A DNA stretch of 64,000 nucleotides from Helicobacter saguini (GCF_000762875.2 NZ_JRMP02000006.1:93642-157641); one strand, 5' to 3'; shown: positions 8,958 through 18,730, counted from the stretch's first letter. Translations and numbers: made by a program. The notes: generated from the letters alone by a model not told the origin.

Positions 8958-9728
8958 CTATTCAAATTGTGAAATTTTCGCCTCGCCCGGTGGGATAAAT
9001 CCTAGCAATTTCTGCTCTAAGTTACGCGGGTTATCGCCATTTGCGATACCTACGACCGCCTCTAAAATTAGCAATTTTTCTTTCACAATATCATGTGATT
9101 TTGCCTTCAGCTTTTGCCCAAAAGGACCAAATAACGCATACGCACTCATAATCCCCGTAACCGTCGCGGTAAATGCCCCCGCAATACCACTTGCCATCGC
9201 AGCTGGGTTATCCAAAAGCGCCAACGCAAGCATTAGACCCATAACCGCACCAACTAGACCAAATGTAGGCGAAGATTTACCCATTAGTATCCAAAAGTGC
9301 GCTGCAGTGTGGTAATAATGCTCTAGCTGCTCTACTTGTATCTCCATATCCTCACGCACATCCTTTGCCTCGCGACCATCGATAATCATTGACATCGCCT
9401 CGCGTGTAAAGTCATCCTCAAGTTGCGAAACACGCGCCTCTAGCGTAAGCAAGCCATTTTTCCTAGCCTCTGAGCTAAACTCGACCATCTGGCGAATCGT
9501 ATTATTCAAATTCACCTTTGGATTTGTAAAAACGAGCTTAAACTCCTTAAACGCCGCCTTGACCGCCTTTGCGTGTGTCGCCGTCATCGCGGAGAACATC
9601 GCGGTTGGAATCACGATAAGCACCGAGCTTAAGTGAATAACATGCAAAGGGTTACCACCCTCCAAAATATCCCCAACCGAGATACTCGTAATCGACAACA
9701 CAATACCCAAAATCGTTGATAAATCCAT
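8958..9728 (-). CDS. motA: Flagellar motor stator protein MotA
   Basis: MotA forms the proton channel of the flagellar stator and contacts the rotor. The 256-residue protein starts MDLSTILGIVLSITSISVGD and has four membrane segments. The HFWILMGKSSPTFGLVGAVM stretch is conserved around the third helix, and the cytoplasmic loop carries charged residues (FSSEARKNGLLTLEARV) like those that contact FliG. It is transcribed before motB, but the repeat spacer lies between them. Confidence 0.95.
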   Translation of the reverse strand: MDLSTILGIVLSITSISVGDILEGGNPLHVIHLSSVLIVIPTAMFSAMTATHAKAVKAAFKEFKLVFTNPKVNLNNTIRQMVEFSSEARKNGLLTLEARVSQLEDDFTREAMSMIIDGREAKDVREDMEIQVEQLEHYYHTAAHFWILMGKSSPTFGLVGAVMGLMLALALLDNPAAMASGIAGAFTATVTGIMSAYALFGPFGQKLKAKSHDIVKEKLLILEAVVGIANGDNPRNLEQKLLGFIPPGEAKISQFE

Positions 9729-9806
9729 ACCTATCCTCTCTTAGCAAAATTTACGCAAATATGAAACATTAAGCAAAATATATACCTTACGCATGTTAAG
9801 CCTTAC

Positions 9807-10667
9807 CTAAGCGATATTATCTGCCTTAGATTCTATAAGATTAGAATCTATATCGACTTTTTGGTTAGAATCTTGCAAATTAGATTCTATATTAGAATCT
9901 TCATTAGAATCTTCGCTCGAAACGCCGCCACACACAGGGCAGTTTTTATTTTTTTCTAATGCAATTTTTGTAAAATCAGTATTTAAAACATCAAAAGTCA
10001 AAAGCGTATCCGTCAATAATTTGCCGATACCTAGAAAATATTTTATCGCTTCACTCGCCTGAATAGCCCCGATAATACCGGGGGTTACGCCAAGCGGACC
10101 TGTGTGGAAAAGCTCATTCATCTCTTTAGTATAATTATCATCAAAAACACACGCAAAACACGCACTTTTATGCGGGATAATAGTCATAGTCTGCCCGCGA
10201 TGCCGCAATACTCCTGCGTGAGAAAAGGGCGTATTAGTCGCCACACAAGCGTTATTTACAAGGAATTTTGTCGAAAAATTATCAGTCGCATCAATCACAA
10301 AATCATAATTATGAATAAGCTCCTGTGCGTTATCCTGCGTAATTTTACTAAAATAATCATCAATTGTAATATTTGGATTTATATCATTCATTTTTGCCTT
10401 AGCGGACGCCACTTTGGACTTATTTACATCGCTTGTTGTGTGGATTACTTGCCGCTGCAGATTGCCAATCTCAATCGTATCATAATCTAAAATGCCGATG
10501 CGACCGATACCAGCCGCCGCCAGATACATACACACAGGCGAACCAAGCCCACCAATGCCAATCACCAAAACCTTTGCCTTGCTTAGCTTATCTTGCCCAG
10601 CCTGCCCTATATCATCAAGTAGCAAATGCCGCTTATACCGCTCTTGTAATGTCTCTTTGCTTTCCAT
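9807..10667 (-). CDS. MoeB/ThiF/HesA-family adenylyltransferase
   Basis: E1-like enzymes of this family adenylate the C-terminus of a small sulfur-carrier protein (MoaD or ThiS) in molybdopterin or thiamine synthesis. The 286-residue protein has the ATP-binding motif GIGGLGS at residues 37-43, DYDTIEIGNLQRQ, the DATDNFSTKF loop, and two CxxC pairs (CFAC and CPVC) for structural zinc. After CPVC (243-246) the enzyme proper ends. Residues 249-286 are a tail made almost only of DSN, IES and ESK units, built by repeat copies. MoeB or ThiF cannot be separated without the partner carrier. Confidence 0.85.
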   Translation of the reverse strand: MESKETLQERYKRHLLLDDIGQAGQDKLSKAKVLVIGIGGLGSPVCMYLAAAGIGRIGILDYDTIEIGNLQRQVIHTTSDVNKSKVASAKAKMNDINPNITIDDYFSKITQDNAQELIHNYDFVIDATDNFSTKFLVNNACVATNTPFSHAGVLRHRGQTMTIIPHKSACFACVFDDNYTKEMNELFHTGPLGVTPGIIGAIQASEAIKYFLGIGKLLTDTLLTFDVLNTDFTKIALEKNKNCPVCGGVSSEDSNEDSNIESNLQDSNQKVDIDSNLIESKADNIA

Positions 10668-10861
10668 AAACTTTGCCTTTACTTTTACCTTGCAATCTCA
10701 CCCTTTTTAAAATCATAATTATATTATATAAAATTTAGTTTTGTGAATTTTGTGAAAAAAAATGTAAATTTTGGCGGAATTACATAAATGAAAATATTAA
10801 AATTTTTATGAGACTTTGTTTGTAAAGTTATTTTAATCCAAAATAACCAAAATTCTATTAT

Positions 10862-12514
10862 TTAGCCTACCACTTTCCCAACTAAAATATTGTCCTTAGA
10901 TTCTGTAATTTTCACATTAAAATAGCCCTCTAAATTCATAGAATCTAAAGACGTGAAAGGGGTATTTTTAGAATCTTTAGCCATTAAAATGTTAGAATTT
11001 TTAGTTTTTAAGATATTAGAATCTTCTACCCTTAAAATATTAGAATCTTTACCTTGTGAAATATTAGAATCTTTAGCCTGCAAGTTTTTAGAATCTTTAT
11101 TACCCAAAGATTCCAAAAGCGAAAAAGAAACATCATTTATCAAAATCTCACCATCAATCTCGCGTCCCCACCGCACATCTCGGCTACTTAGAAACATCGG
11201 GCTAACCTCACTTTTCCCCTCAATAATGCAAGGAAAAACCTGCCCTAACATACTTTTAAAAAGCTCCTTTTGATTTTTAGCAATGATTCTTTTTATCTTA
11301 TTTATTCTCTTTGTGCGTATCATTTTTGGTAGCTCCTTTAAAAGTCCCGCACGTGTGCCTTCTTCACTCGAATATTCAAACACATTCAGCCTATCAAATT
11401 TATAATCGCTCAAAAACTCACAAAGCTCCTCAAAATCGCTCTCACTCTCGGTTGGATAGCCGACAATAACGCTACTTCGCACAAACGCATTTGGAATCTT
11501 TTTCATATAATCAAGCAAAAATCGCACATCCTTATAACTGCGGTTCATATCACGCAAAACGCGCTGGCTGATATGCTGTATCGGCATATCAAAATAGTTT
11601 TGGAAAATCTCGCTATTTGCGATAGAATCAAGCAGTGCAAAGTCCGTGCTGCTTGGGTAAAGATACAAGATTCTAGCCGTCTTTATCGCACCTTGTGCTT
11701 CCACCGCGTTTATTAGCTTTAAAAGTCCATTTTTTACGCCCAAATCCAGCAAAAATGAGCTAGTATCTTGCGCGATAAAAGAAATGTCTTGAAAGCCCTG
11801 TGTAGCGAGATTTTCAAGCTCTTTTAGTATAGAATCTATGCTGCGGCTTTGCAATTTTCCTTTGAAAGTGGGAATAGCGCAAAATGAGCAAGATTGATTG
11901 CACCCTTCGCTAATTTTCACATAAGCGTGGATTTTTGAGCCTGTGATGACGCGTTTCTCATTATCATTTAGAAAGACTTTATTGCTACTTATTATTACTT
12001 TTGGCTGTGGTTTAGAATCTAATTTGGAATCTCTTTTAGATTCTATAAAAACTCCCTTAGATTCAGTGTTTTTAGAATCTTTTTTGACTTCAAAATTCGC
12101 CTTAGATTCTATAATATTAGAATCTTTTTTAGAATCTAGCGTATTTTTTGAATACAAGTTGCGTTTAGATTCTGTGATTTTAGATTCTATCATAGAATCT
12201 ATTTTATTAAAATCGCCCACACCCGTCATTATATCTATTTCAGGGATAAGTTTTTTTATTTCTTGTGCGTATCGCGCGATTAGACAGCCACTTGCCACTA
12301 GCAATGCGCCCTTTTTTCGCACATTTAACGCCTCAAAAATATGCCCCAAACTCTCACTTTTTGCCGCTTCGATAAAACCGCAAGTGTTTATTATTATCAC
12401 ATCGGCTTCTTTGATTTCACTTGTGATTTCATACTCGCACAATCGCCCTAGCATAACCTCGCTATCGACTAGATTTTTACTACAACCAAGTGAAATTACA
12501 TGCACTTTTTTCAT
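10862..12514 (-). CDS. rimO: Ribosomal protein S12 methylthiotransferase RimO, with two repeat-built inserts
   Basis: RimO is a radical-SAM enzyme that methylthiolates an aspartate of ribosomal protein S12. The start MKKVHVISLGCSKNLVDSEV is diagnostic. Cys11, Cys45 and Cys77 bind the auxiliary cluster, and Cys205, Cys209 and Cys212 (CNQSCSFC) the SAM cluster. The protein has 550 residues against about 440 usual. The excess is two inserts: residues about 108-172, between the N-terminal domain and the radical-SAM core, and a stretch near residues 455-530 in the C-terminal TRAM region. Both are DSK/ESK/DSN repeats encoded by AGAWTCT copies. Core motifs are intact. Confidence 0.92.
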   Translation of the reverse strand: MKKVHVISLGCSKNLVDSEVMLGRLCEYEITSEIKEADVIIINTCGFIEAAKSESLGHIFEALNVRKKGALLVASGCLIARYAQEIKKLIPEIDIMTGVGDFNKIDSMIESKITESKRNLYSKNTLDSKKDSNIIESKANFEVKKDSKNTESKGVFIESKRDSKLDSKPQPKVIISSNKVFLNDNEKRVITGSKIHAYVKISEGCNQSCSFCAIPTFKGKLQSRSIDSILKELENLATQGFQDISFIAQDTSSFLLDLGVKNGLLKLINAVEAQGAIKTARILYLYPSSTDFALLDSIANSEIFQNYFDMPIQHISQRVLRDMNRSYKDVRFLLDYMKKIPNAFVRSSVIVGYPTESESDFEELCEFLSDYKFDRLNVFEYSSEEGTRAGLLKELPKMIRTKRINKIKRIIAKNQKELFKSMLGQVFPCIIEGKSEVSPMFLSSRDVRWGREIDGEILINDVSFSLLESLGNKDSKNLQAKDSNISQGKDSNILRVEDSNILKTKNSNILMAKDSKNTPFTSLDSMNLEGYFNVKITESKDNILVGKVVG

Positions 12515-12674
12515 ATAGTTTTTTGTCCTTTTTGGTATTTTTTAAATTGCAGATTCTATCTTAAAATGATATATTTTTAGAATTTGTGTGAAAATGGATT
12601 TTATGTGTGATAATTTTTAAGAATACAATGCTTAAAAATCTTATTTTTTACTTGAAAAAAACATTTATATATTG

Positions 12675-12680
12675 TATAAT
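12675..12680 (+). promoter_or_regulatory. Putative -10 box of the aldo/keto-reductase-like gene
   Basis: TTGTATAAT with TATAAT at 12675-12680 lies 39 bases before the chosen start codon in a very AT-rich stretch. Confidence 0.45.
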
Positions 12681-12719
12681 CTTTTAATTTTTTTTTCTAA
12701 ATTTTTCAAGGAGATTTTT

Positions 12720-13733
12720 ATGCAAGGGAATATAAGTAGACGTGATTTTATGAAAATAGCGGGCATTACTACTGGAGCTTTGGTTGTTGGAACTGGATTA
12801 TTTGATGGCATGATTGCTGCACCACATGTTGATGTACAGGGTTTTTTTAGTACACAAAGACTTAATAATGGTGTATTAATGCCAATTTTTGGCTTTGGGG
12901 CATATTCAAGGGTTCTTAGTAATGATAGCTATAAAAATTCAGAGGCTATAGTAGAAGCTATAAATATAGGATATAGACACATAGGTGTTTATAAAAGTGA
13001 GGAAGATGTTGGTGCTGGATTACTAAAAAGTGGTATAGATAGAGGAGAGATTTTTGTATCATTGCAATTGGAAGGTAAAAACATAACAAGTGCTGATGAT
13101 TTTATTGAGAGTTTTAATCAAAGTTTGGCTAAATTGAAGACGAATTATGTTGATTTGCTTTGTTTGTTTTTTCCTAAAGAAGTAGATGACAAGCTTTTAA
13201 AACAGAAGCTTAGTATTTGGCAAGGTATGGAAGAATTATATAAAAGTGGTAGAGTAAGAGCACTTGGAGTAACAAATCTTAAGTATGAATTATTTAATAA
13301 GTTCTTGTCAGAATGTGAAATAAGACCTGTAGTAAATCAACTATTCTTGAACCCATATATGTTTGATGATAGATTGGTGGATGATTCTTATAATAGAAAA
13401 ATGCAAGTAGCTACATTTATTCCATTTGGTTTTGGAGATGAAATATTTACAGAGCCTATCGTAACTAAAGTTGCACAAAAATATAATAAGACTCCTGCTC
13501 AAGTTATCTTAAGATGGAATCTACAAAAAGGATATACAACTCTAGCGGGTAGTGCTGACGTAGACACCATAAAAGAGTATAGTGATGTTTTTAGTTTCAA
13601 TCTTGAAGCAAGAGATTTAAAAGCTATATCAAGGCTTAAAGACGTTAAAAAAGAAAGAGATAGAATCAAAGCAAGGGAAGAAGGGAAAAAGAAAAAAGAT
13701 GTTAAAAAAGAGAGCTACTCTAAGAAGCAATAA
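12720..13733 (+). CDS. Tat-exported aldo/keto-reductase-like protein lacking catalytic residues
   Basis: The start is the ATG at 12720 after AAGGAGA; an upstream in-frame start at 12672 lacks a ribosome site. The 337-residue product begins with a twin-arginine signal (SRRDFMKIAG, Arg7-Arg8) followed by a hydrophobic stretch. The rest follows the aldo/keto-reductase fold: GYRH, YVDL, GRVRALGVTN, VVNQLFLNPY, ILRW. The catalytic tetrad looks lost: the HIDTAxxY loop is shortened to HIGVYKSEEDVG, the TTK lysine is SLQ, and the IHWP histidine is LFFP. The NADPH-binding PKS is AGS. A lysine-rich tail ends the protein. It lacks the AGAWTCT repeat, unlike its neighbours. Confidence 0.8.
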   Translation: MQGNISRRDFMKIAGITTGALVVGTGLFDGMIAAPHVDVQGFFSTQRLNNGVLMPIFGFGAYSRVLSNDSYKNSEAIVEAINIGYRHIGVYKSEEDVGAGLLKSGIDRGEIFVSLQLEGKNITSADDFIESFNQSLAKLKTNYVDLLCLFFPKEVDDKLLKQKLSIWQGMEELYKSGRVRALGVTNLKYELFNKFLSECEIRPVVNQLFLNPYMFDDRLVDDSYNRKMQVATFIPFGFGDEIFTEPIVTKVAQKYNKTPAQVILRWNLQKGYTTLAGSADVDTIKEYSDVFSFNLEARDLKAISRLKDVKKERDRIKAREEGKKKKDVKKESYSKKQ

Positions 13734-13821
13734 TAGTCATATTCTTATGTTTCTTGTGTAAATGTTTATTCTATCTTTATATGTGTGCTGTAAGTGTGTT
13801 GTTAATTATTGTCTTAATGAT

Positions 13822-14634
13822 TTAAAACACATAACTATATCCTAAATTAAACATAAATGGGACACTAGCTTTCGCTTCTATGTTACCTACGATTGCATTA
13901 TTTTGTATGATACTACCTGTAAAGCTTGGGGTTAAAATAGCGTATCTATAAGCTAACTCTAATCTATGCTTACTTTTAAAGATTGTGGAAAATCCTGCAT
14001 TAAATACAAACTCAAATCCACTTCTGCTAATGGTTGTATAGGCATTAGCACCTACTGCTTGGGAAATACTAGGCTGTTGCGTTGGCTGCATTACATATCC
14101 ACCACCTATTCCAGCAAATAATCCAAGACTTAGTCCTTCGCTACTATTATTGTAAAAATCATACAAAAAATCCATATTAAACAAAAACTCATGCGAATTG
14201 CCCGTGCTAAGATTACCTACATAACTATTACTTGGATCAATCCTATCTGCACTAACTACGCTCATAAACGCATAATGATAATCTCCTTTTATACGCATCC
14301 CAAATGATTTATGAAAATACAGCACGTACCCTAATGAAATACCAAAATCCATAATAAAATTATCAGAATCTTTTTGTATGTTTAAAGTCTTAATACCAAT
14401 ATCAGCACCTAACATAAAGCCTGTTTTACTATTTTTAGTAATTTCTTTAGGTGTTACAGGTTGAGATTTTGCATATACATTTTTAAATGGCTTTGAAAAC
14501 CCCACATTACCCATACACATTACTAACACAAGTGATAACATGCCTTTTACACCTATATTTCTCGAGCTTTTATTGTTAGTTATCTCGTATTTTTCATTCT
14601 CAACACAGATTTTATCTTGCACCACATTTCTCAT
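13822..14634 (-). CDS. Outer-membrane beta-barrel protein
   Basis: I chose the ATG at 14634, which has AAAGG six bases upstream; an in-frame ATG at 14664 would add ten residues. The 270-residue protein has a hydrophobic export segment (MLSLVLVMCMGNVGFSKPF) preceded by a basic stretch. Alternating hydrophobic strands, Gly/Tyr-rich segments and a C-terminal PFMFNLGYSYVF follow, and a terminal Phe is the barrel assembly signal. It resembles the small eight-strand-type Helicobacter porin or adhesin families, but no specific family is recognised. It converges with the aldo/keto-reductase-like gene. Confidence 0.7.
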   Translation of the reverse strand: MRNVVQDKICVENEKYEITNNKSSRNIGVKGMLSLVLVMCMGNVGFSKPFKNVYAKSQPVTPKEITKNSKTGFMLGADIGIKTLNIQKDSDNFIMDFGISLGYVLYFHKSFGMRIKGDYHYAFMSVVSADRIDPSNSYVGNLSTGNSHEFLFNMDFLYDFYNNSSEGLSLGLFAGIGGGYVMQPTQQPSISQAVGANAYTTISRSGFEFVFNAGFSTIFKSKHRLELAYRYAILTPSFTGSIIQNNAIVGNIEAKASVPFMFNLGYSYVF

Positions 14635-14772
14635 ATCTAACCTTTGTAATAATATTTGTGACAAATCGACTTTTAAGACTTTAATTTTAGTTTTTAGATT
14701 CTATATCTGCTTATTTATAGAATCTAAAATTTTACAAAGTAAAATATATTTATCTCAACAAAAAGGACAAAT

Positions 14773-16115
14773 ATGAAAGTAGTGATTTTAGGGGCGGGGA
14801 TAGCTGGGCTTTCAGCTGGTTATCATTTAAAGCAAAAGGGTATAGAAAGCGTGATTTATGAAAAAGATTCTACATGGGGTGGGCTTTGTGGGAATTTTGT
14901 CGTGGATAATTTTTTGTTTGACAAGGCTGTGCATTTATCCTTTGCTAAGGATAAATATGTGCAAGATTTCTTTGCAGATTCTACCGAATTGATTAAACAT
15001 ATACCTGTGGCATATAACTATTATGAGTCTAAGTGGCTAAGACATCCTGCACAAAATAATTTAGCTCCGCTTGATAGCGATGAAAAAGTTGAAATCATAA
15101 ATGATTTTATAGAAAATAAAAACACAAAAAGACGCGTAAATGATTATGCTGACTGGCTTATCGCGCAATTTGGCGAAGTTTTTGCTACAAAATTCCCCTT
15201 TAAATACACGCGAAAATACTGGTGTAAAGAGGCGCAAGAAATGGGCGTAAAATGGCTAGAATCTGCCGCTGGTTCAAGGTTTTATAAGCCAAATATGAAA
15301 GAAGTGCTAAAAGGTGCGTTTGAAACGCAAGATTTTAATTTCTACTACGCAAAAGAAATGCGTTACCCAAAATCAGGTGGCTACAAAAGCTTCTTTAAAA
15401 AGGCGCAAAAAGAGTGTAATATTGCCTATAATAAGGAAGTTGTAGGGATAGATTCTAAAGAAAAGATTTTGTATTTTAAAGATGGCACAAATGATAATTA
15501 TGACAAACTCATTTCAAGCCTGCCACTGCCACTTTACGCGGATTTATTATCACTTAGAAATGTTACGGGGGGGGGGGGGGGGTAACACCCTTGCGGCGTA
15601 AAGATTCTATAAAAATCACACAAAAAATAATAGATACCGCAAACAAACTGCAATACACAAGCGTAGCCCTAATTTCACTAGGTTTTAACAAACCACAAAT
15701 TCCAAAATATTTATGGTTTTACATTTATGATGAAGATATTTTGCCTGCTAGATGCTACTCGCCAAGCATTAAATCACCACAAAATACGCCAAAAAATACA
15801 AGCTCAATGCAGTTTGAAATCTATTTTACTCGTGAAAAACCCTTGAAAATAAAGGGCGAAAAGCTAATAAATCACGTGGTAGAAAAGGGCGTGAAAATGG
15901 GGCTTTTTAAGAGCGAAGATATATGCGTAAAAGACTTTCGCATTGCACCTTTTGGCAATGTGACGTTTTATAAAGGAATGGAAAAAGATAGGAAGATTCT
16001 ATTAGATTTTTTGGCAAAAAATGAGATTATCCCTATCGGTCGCTTTGGCAAATGGGAATATTTATGGAGTGACGAAGCCTTTTTGAGTGGCAAAAACGCA
16101 ACGGATTTAATTTAG
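14773..16115 (+). pseudogene. FAD-dependent oxidoreductase (protoporphyrinogen-oxidase/UDP-Galp-mutase type), switched off by a poly-G tract
   Basis: The gene reads in one frame from the ATG at 14773 to a TAA at 15583, just after a run of 16 G (15567-15582). It continues in another frame to 16115. Adding one G or removing two would join both parts into a protein of about 445 residues. The first part has the FAD-binding GAGIAG (residues 7-12), then ENKNTKRRVNDYADW and KYTRKYWCKEAQEMG stretches typical of flavoproteins found in surface-polysaccharide loci. This is the form of a phase-variable gene in the OFF state, or a miscounted homopolymer. The substrate is unknown. Confidence 0.8.
15567..15582 (+). 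repeat. Homopolymeric tract of 16 G
   Basis: Sixteen consecutive G lie inside the FAD oxidoreductase gene. With 16 G the frame meets TAA at once; 14 or 17 G would read through into GTAACACCCTTGCGGCGT and the downstream half. Poly-G slippage is the standard phase-variation mechanism in Helicobacter and Campylobacter. Confidence 0.9.
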
Positions 16116-16163
16116 ATTCTATAATTTGGGGTTAAAATATTGATTAGTTCTAACTAGATTACA

Positions 16164-17807
16164 TTACATATTGCTTAATCTTACAAAAGATTCTAGGGTC
16201 TTTAGGGCGGATTTAGTTTTTAGGTGTTCTTTGGCTTGGTGGAAGCCAGATTCTATGCTTTTGGCAATGTTGTAAAGATACAGGCTTGCGCCGACATTTA
16301 GGGCGACTAAGTTAGCTTTTGGGCTATCAACTCCGCTTAGAATCTCCATTGTAATTTCTACATTTTTTGCCACATCGCCGCCCTTTAAATCATTGAAATT
16401 AACTAAGCCTATTCCATGCTCTAAAGGGTTAAAATCATAATTTATCACTTCGCCATTTTTCAGTTCGCTAACTTTTGTGATACCACACAGGCTAAATTCA
16501 TCGATGCCCTCGCTATATGAAGTCTTGCGTTTTTTAGAATCCAAATTCTTAGAATCTTTAGAATCTACCAGCCCATGCACCACCATAGCCCTTTTACAGC
16601 CAAGACTGCCAAGCGCGGATGCCATAATAGATGAAAAGCTAGAATCAAACACACCGATAAGCCGAAAGTCCGGTTTCAGCGGATTACTTAAGGGACCTAG
16701 CAAATTAAAAATACTCTTAAACCCTAGCTCACGGCGCGCACCTTGCACGTGCTTTAAGGCGCTATGAATGCGTGGGGCGAAAAGAAAAGTTAGCCCGATT
16801 TCCTTATAGCACTTCAAAGCCGTAGATAGCGACATATTGATATTTACGCCAAGAGCGGAGAGCAAATCAGCCGAGCCACTTTTGCTAGTAATTGCGCGAT
16901 TGCCATGCTTTACCACTTTCACGCCCATTGACGCTAGGACAATCGCGGCTGTGCTAGAGACATTAAAAGTCTTACGCGCACTCCCGCCCGTGCCGACAAT
17001 ATCAAAAAAATCGTTGCCATCAATATCAAACGAAGCCGCCTTTGCCACAAGCAAACTAGAAAACGCCGCTAACTCATCACTTGTAGGCTTTTTAATGTAA
17101 AAACTCGTAATAACGCTGCCTAGCTGGGCTGGGGTCAAGTCATTCTCCGCGATACACTCCATCAAATCATAGCTTTGCGTAAAGCTCAAATCCTGCAAAT
17201 CGGCTAGTTTATGCAAAAAAGTCTTAAGCGGAATGCTATTTCGCTTGTAATTTATAAAGTTCAAAAGCATTTTTTCGCCGTGTTCCGTGCCGATAGATTC
17301 AGGGTGAAACTGCAGTCCATAAAGGGCATATTCCTTGTGTGCGACTGCCATCACTTCATTATCATCGCTAAAAGCAAGGATTCTAAACTCATTTGGAATA
17401 TCTTTTGCTTTCGCCACAAGGCTATGATAACGCGTAATCGCCACACCCTGCGGAATGTTGGTAAATATAGAATCTTCGCTATGATTTAGCGGTGAAACCT
17501 TGCCATGCACGATATTTTTGGCATTTACAATCGGCACACCAAAGGCATGGAGTATCGCTTCATGCCCTAAGCAGATTCCTAAAATCGCATACTCGCCTTT
17601 CAATTCACGCACAATATCAAGGCAGATTCTAGAATCTTGCGGCGCATTTGGACCTGGACCTAAGATTATGTGGCTAGGATTTAACGCACGTATATCATCG
17701 ATGCTTATGCTATCATTGCGTTTTACCACCACATCAAAGCCTAGCCTTGCGACCAACTGATAAATATTATAGGTAAATGAGTCGTAGTTATCGATTAGTA
17801 GTATCAT
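16164..17807 (-). CDS. trpGD: Anthranilate synthase component II / anthranilate phosphoribosyltransferase fusion (TrpGD)
   Basis: The bifunctional 547-residue enzyme acts in tryptophan synthesis. Residues 1 to about 195 are the glutamine amidotransferase (Cys79 in GICLGHE and His in LQFHPES); the rest is TrpD, with DIVGTGGSARKTFNVSS, HGNRAITSKSGSADLL and the NLLGPLSNP loop. A short repeat-derived insert (VDSKDSKNLDSKK) interrupts TrpD after VVHGL. No trpE, trpC or trpA is adjacent, so the gene stands outside any trp operon visible here. Confidence 0.94.
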   Translation of the reverse strand: MILLIDNYDSFTYNIYQLVARLGFDVVVKRNDSISIDDIRALNPSHIILGPGPNAPQDSRICLDIVRELKGEYAILGICLGHEAILHAFGVPIVNAKNIVHGKVSPLNHSEDSIFTNIPQGVAITRYHSLVAKAKDIPNEFRILAFSDDNEVMAVAHKEYALYGLQFHPESIGTEHGEKMLLNFINYKRNSIPLKTFLHKLADLQDLSFTQSYDLMECIAENDLTPAQLGSVITSFYIKKPTSDELAAFSSLLVAKAASFDIDGNDFFDIVGTGGSARKTFNVSSTAAIVLASMGVKVVKHGNRAITSKSGSADLLSALGVNINMSLSTALKCYKEIGLTFLFAPRIHSALKHVQGARRELGFKSIFNLLGPLSNPLKPDFRLIGVFDSSFSSIMASALGSLGCKRAMVVHGLVDSKDSKNLDSKKRKTSYSEGIDEFSLCGITKVSELKNGEVINYDFNPLEHGIGLVNFNDLKGGDVAKNVEITMEILSGVDSPKANLVALNVGASLYLYNIAKSIESGFHQAKEHLKTKSALKTLESFVRLSNM

Positions 17808-18299
17808 TTAGAATCCTTAAAGTTTCAAAAATCTTATTGTAGCAATTTTATGCGTAAAATATAAAATCTTAGATTCTAAACACATAGAATCTAGATTTAA
17901 CATTAGCCTTTTAATAATTAGATTCTATAATTTTTAGGAATGTGTTATCATATTTCCCTAATTTCTTTTCTTATACACTTGCTTGTTTTTTTACCATTAT
18001 TATCAAAATGCCCATTTTGATAACTCGCTATAAAACCTCTTTTTTTTTCGTAGTCCAAAGCCCTAAAATCACCATAATATTCTCAAATGATATTAAGCTC
18101 AAGACAAATTAAGCTCTTTTGTAATGGCCTTTAAGTTATGATTATGACATTTGAAAAGTCGATAACTTGTGCAAGTCTATTAAGCTATGGCTTAGAAGTA
18201 TCCGCCAACATGAAGCCTTTGCAAGTGTGGCTATGGAATATTAGCTTTAAACCGATATACATATAATCAAACAGAAGTTACAGTAGATAGCGATGTAGG
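17808..18299. other. Gene-free stretch beside the truncated xseA, with possible gene remnants
   Basis: There is no intact gene in these 492 bases. A perfect inverted repeat TTATCAAAATG / CATTTTGATAA lies at 18000-18023. On the minus strand a run of about 41 codons (from about 18084 down to about 17958, containing RGFIASYQNGHFDNNGKK) has a protein-like composition but no start. On the plus strand a short run near 18154-18240 reads CKSIKLWLRSIRQHEAFASV. Both could be debris of genes lost when xseA was cut. I recognise neither. Confidence 0.4.
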
Positions 18300-18677
18300 T
18301 TAAAGGCTAACAAATGTGCCTCTTTGCTCATAAAGTTTTATTTCGCCTTTTGCGATGATTTTATCGCCATTTTTTAGCTCGCGAGAAATGGGACATTTTT
18401 TGTTGCGAAAATTAAAAAAAGTGCAAGATAACATAGAATTTTCATCTTTTAAACTAAAATAAATATGCCCATTTGTCTTTTGCAAAGTAAAGCCGCTAAT
18501 CTCGCCTATAACCTCGACATAAGGGAAATCAGATTCTATAGCGCTTTTAATCTGGCGTGTGATTTCGCTTACCTGCAGCGGCTTTTGTGCTTTTGGCGTT
18601 TTTAGAGAATTAGATTCTGTAATATTTATAGAATCTAGCGGATAATTTGGATATGAATTTAGCGCGTAATTTGGCAT
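18300..18677 (-). pseudogene. xseA: Exodeoxyribonuclease VII large subunit, N-terminal fragment
   Basis: The 125 codons give VSEITRQIKSAIESDFPYVEVIGEISGF, HIYFSLKDENSMLSC and KGEIKLYEQRGTFV, the N-terminal OB-fold (tRNA_anti-like) domain of XseA that binds single-stranded DNA. The frame ends at TAA just where the catalytic part should continue; the family normally has about 400-450 residues and nothing downstream encodes it. The N-terminus carries repeat-type residues (LDSINITESNSL). The start has AAGGA upstream. This looks like a truncation by deletion or rearrangement. Confidence 0.8.
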
Positions 18678-18730
18678 TTTTTTCCTTAAAATTTAATTTG
18701 ACTAGAATTGTATAATTTTTATTTTAAGAT

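Noticed and set aside
15591..16115. Second half of the FAD oxidoreductase as an independent gene
   Set aside because: There is no ribosome site, and its sequence continues the flavoprotein beyond the poly-G tract, so it is part of one interrupted gene.
18000..18023. Inverted repeat TTATCAAAATG/CATTTTGATAA as a terminator
   Set aside because: The loop would be only 2 bases, there is no T run and no intact gene ends nearby. It may be an operator remnant or chance, so it is only mentioned.
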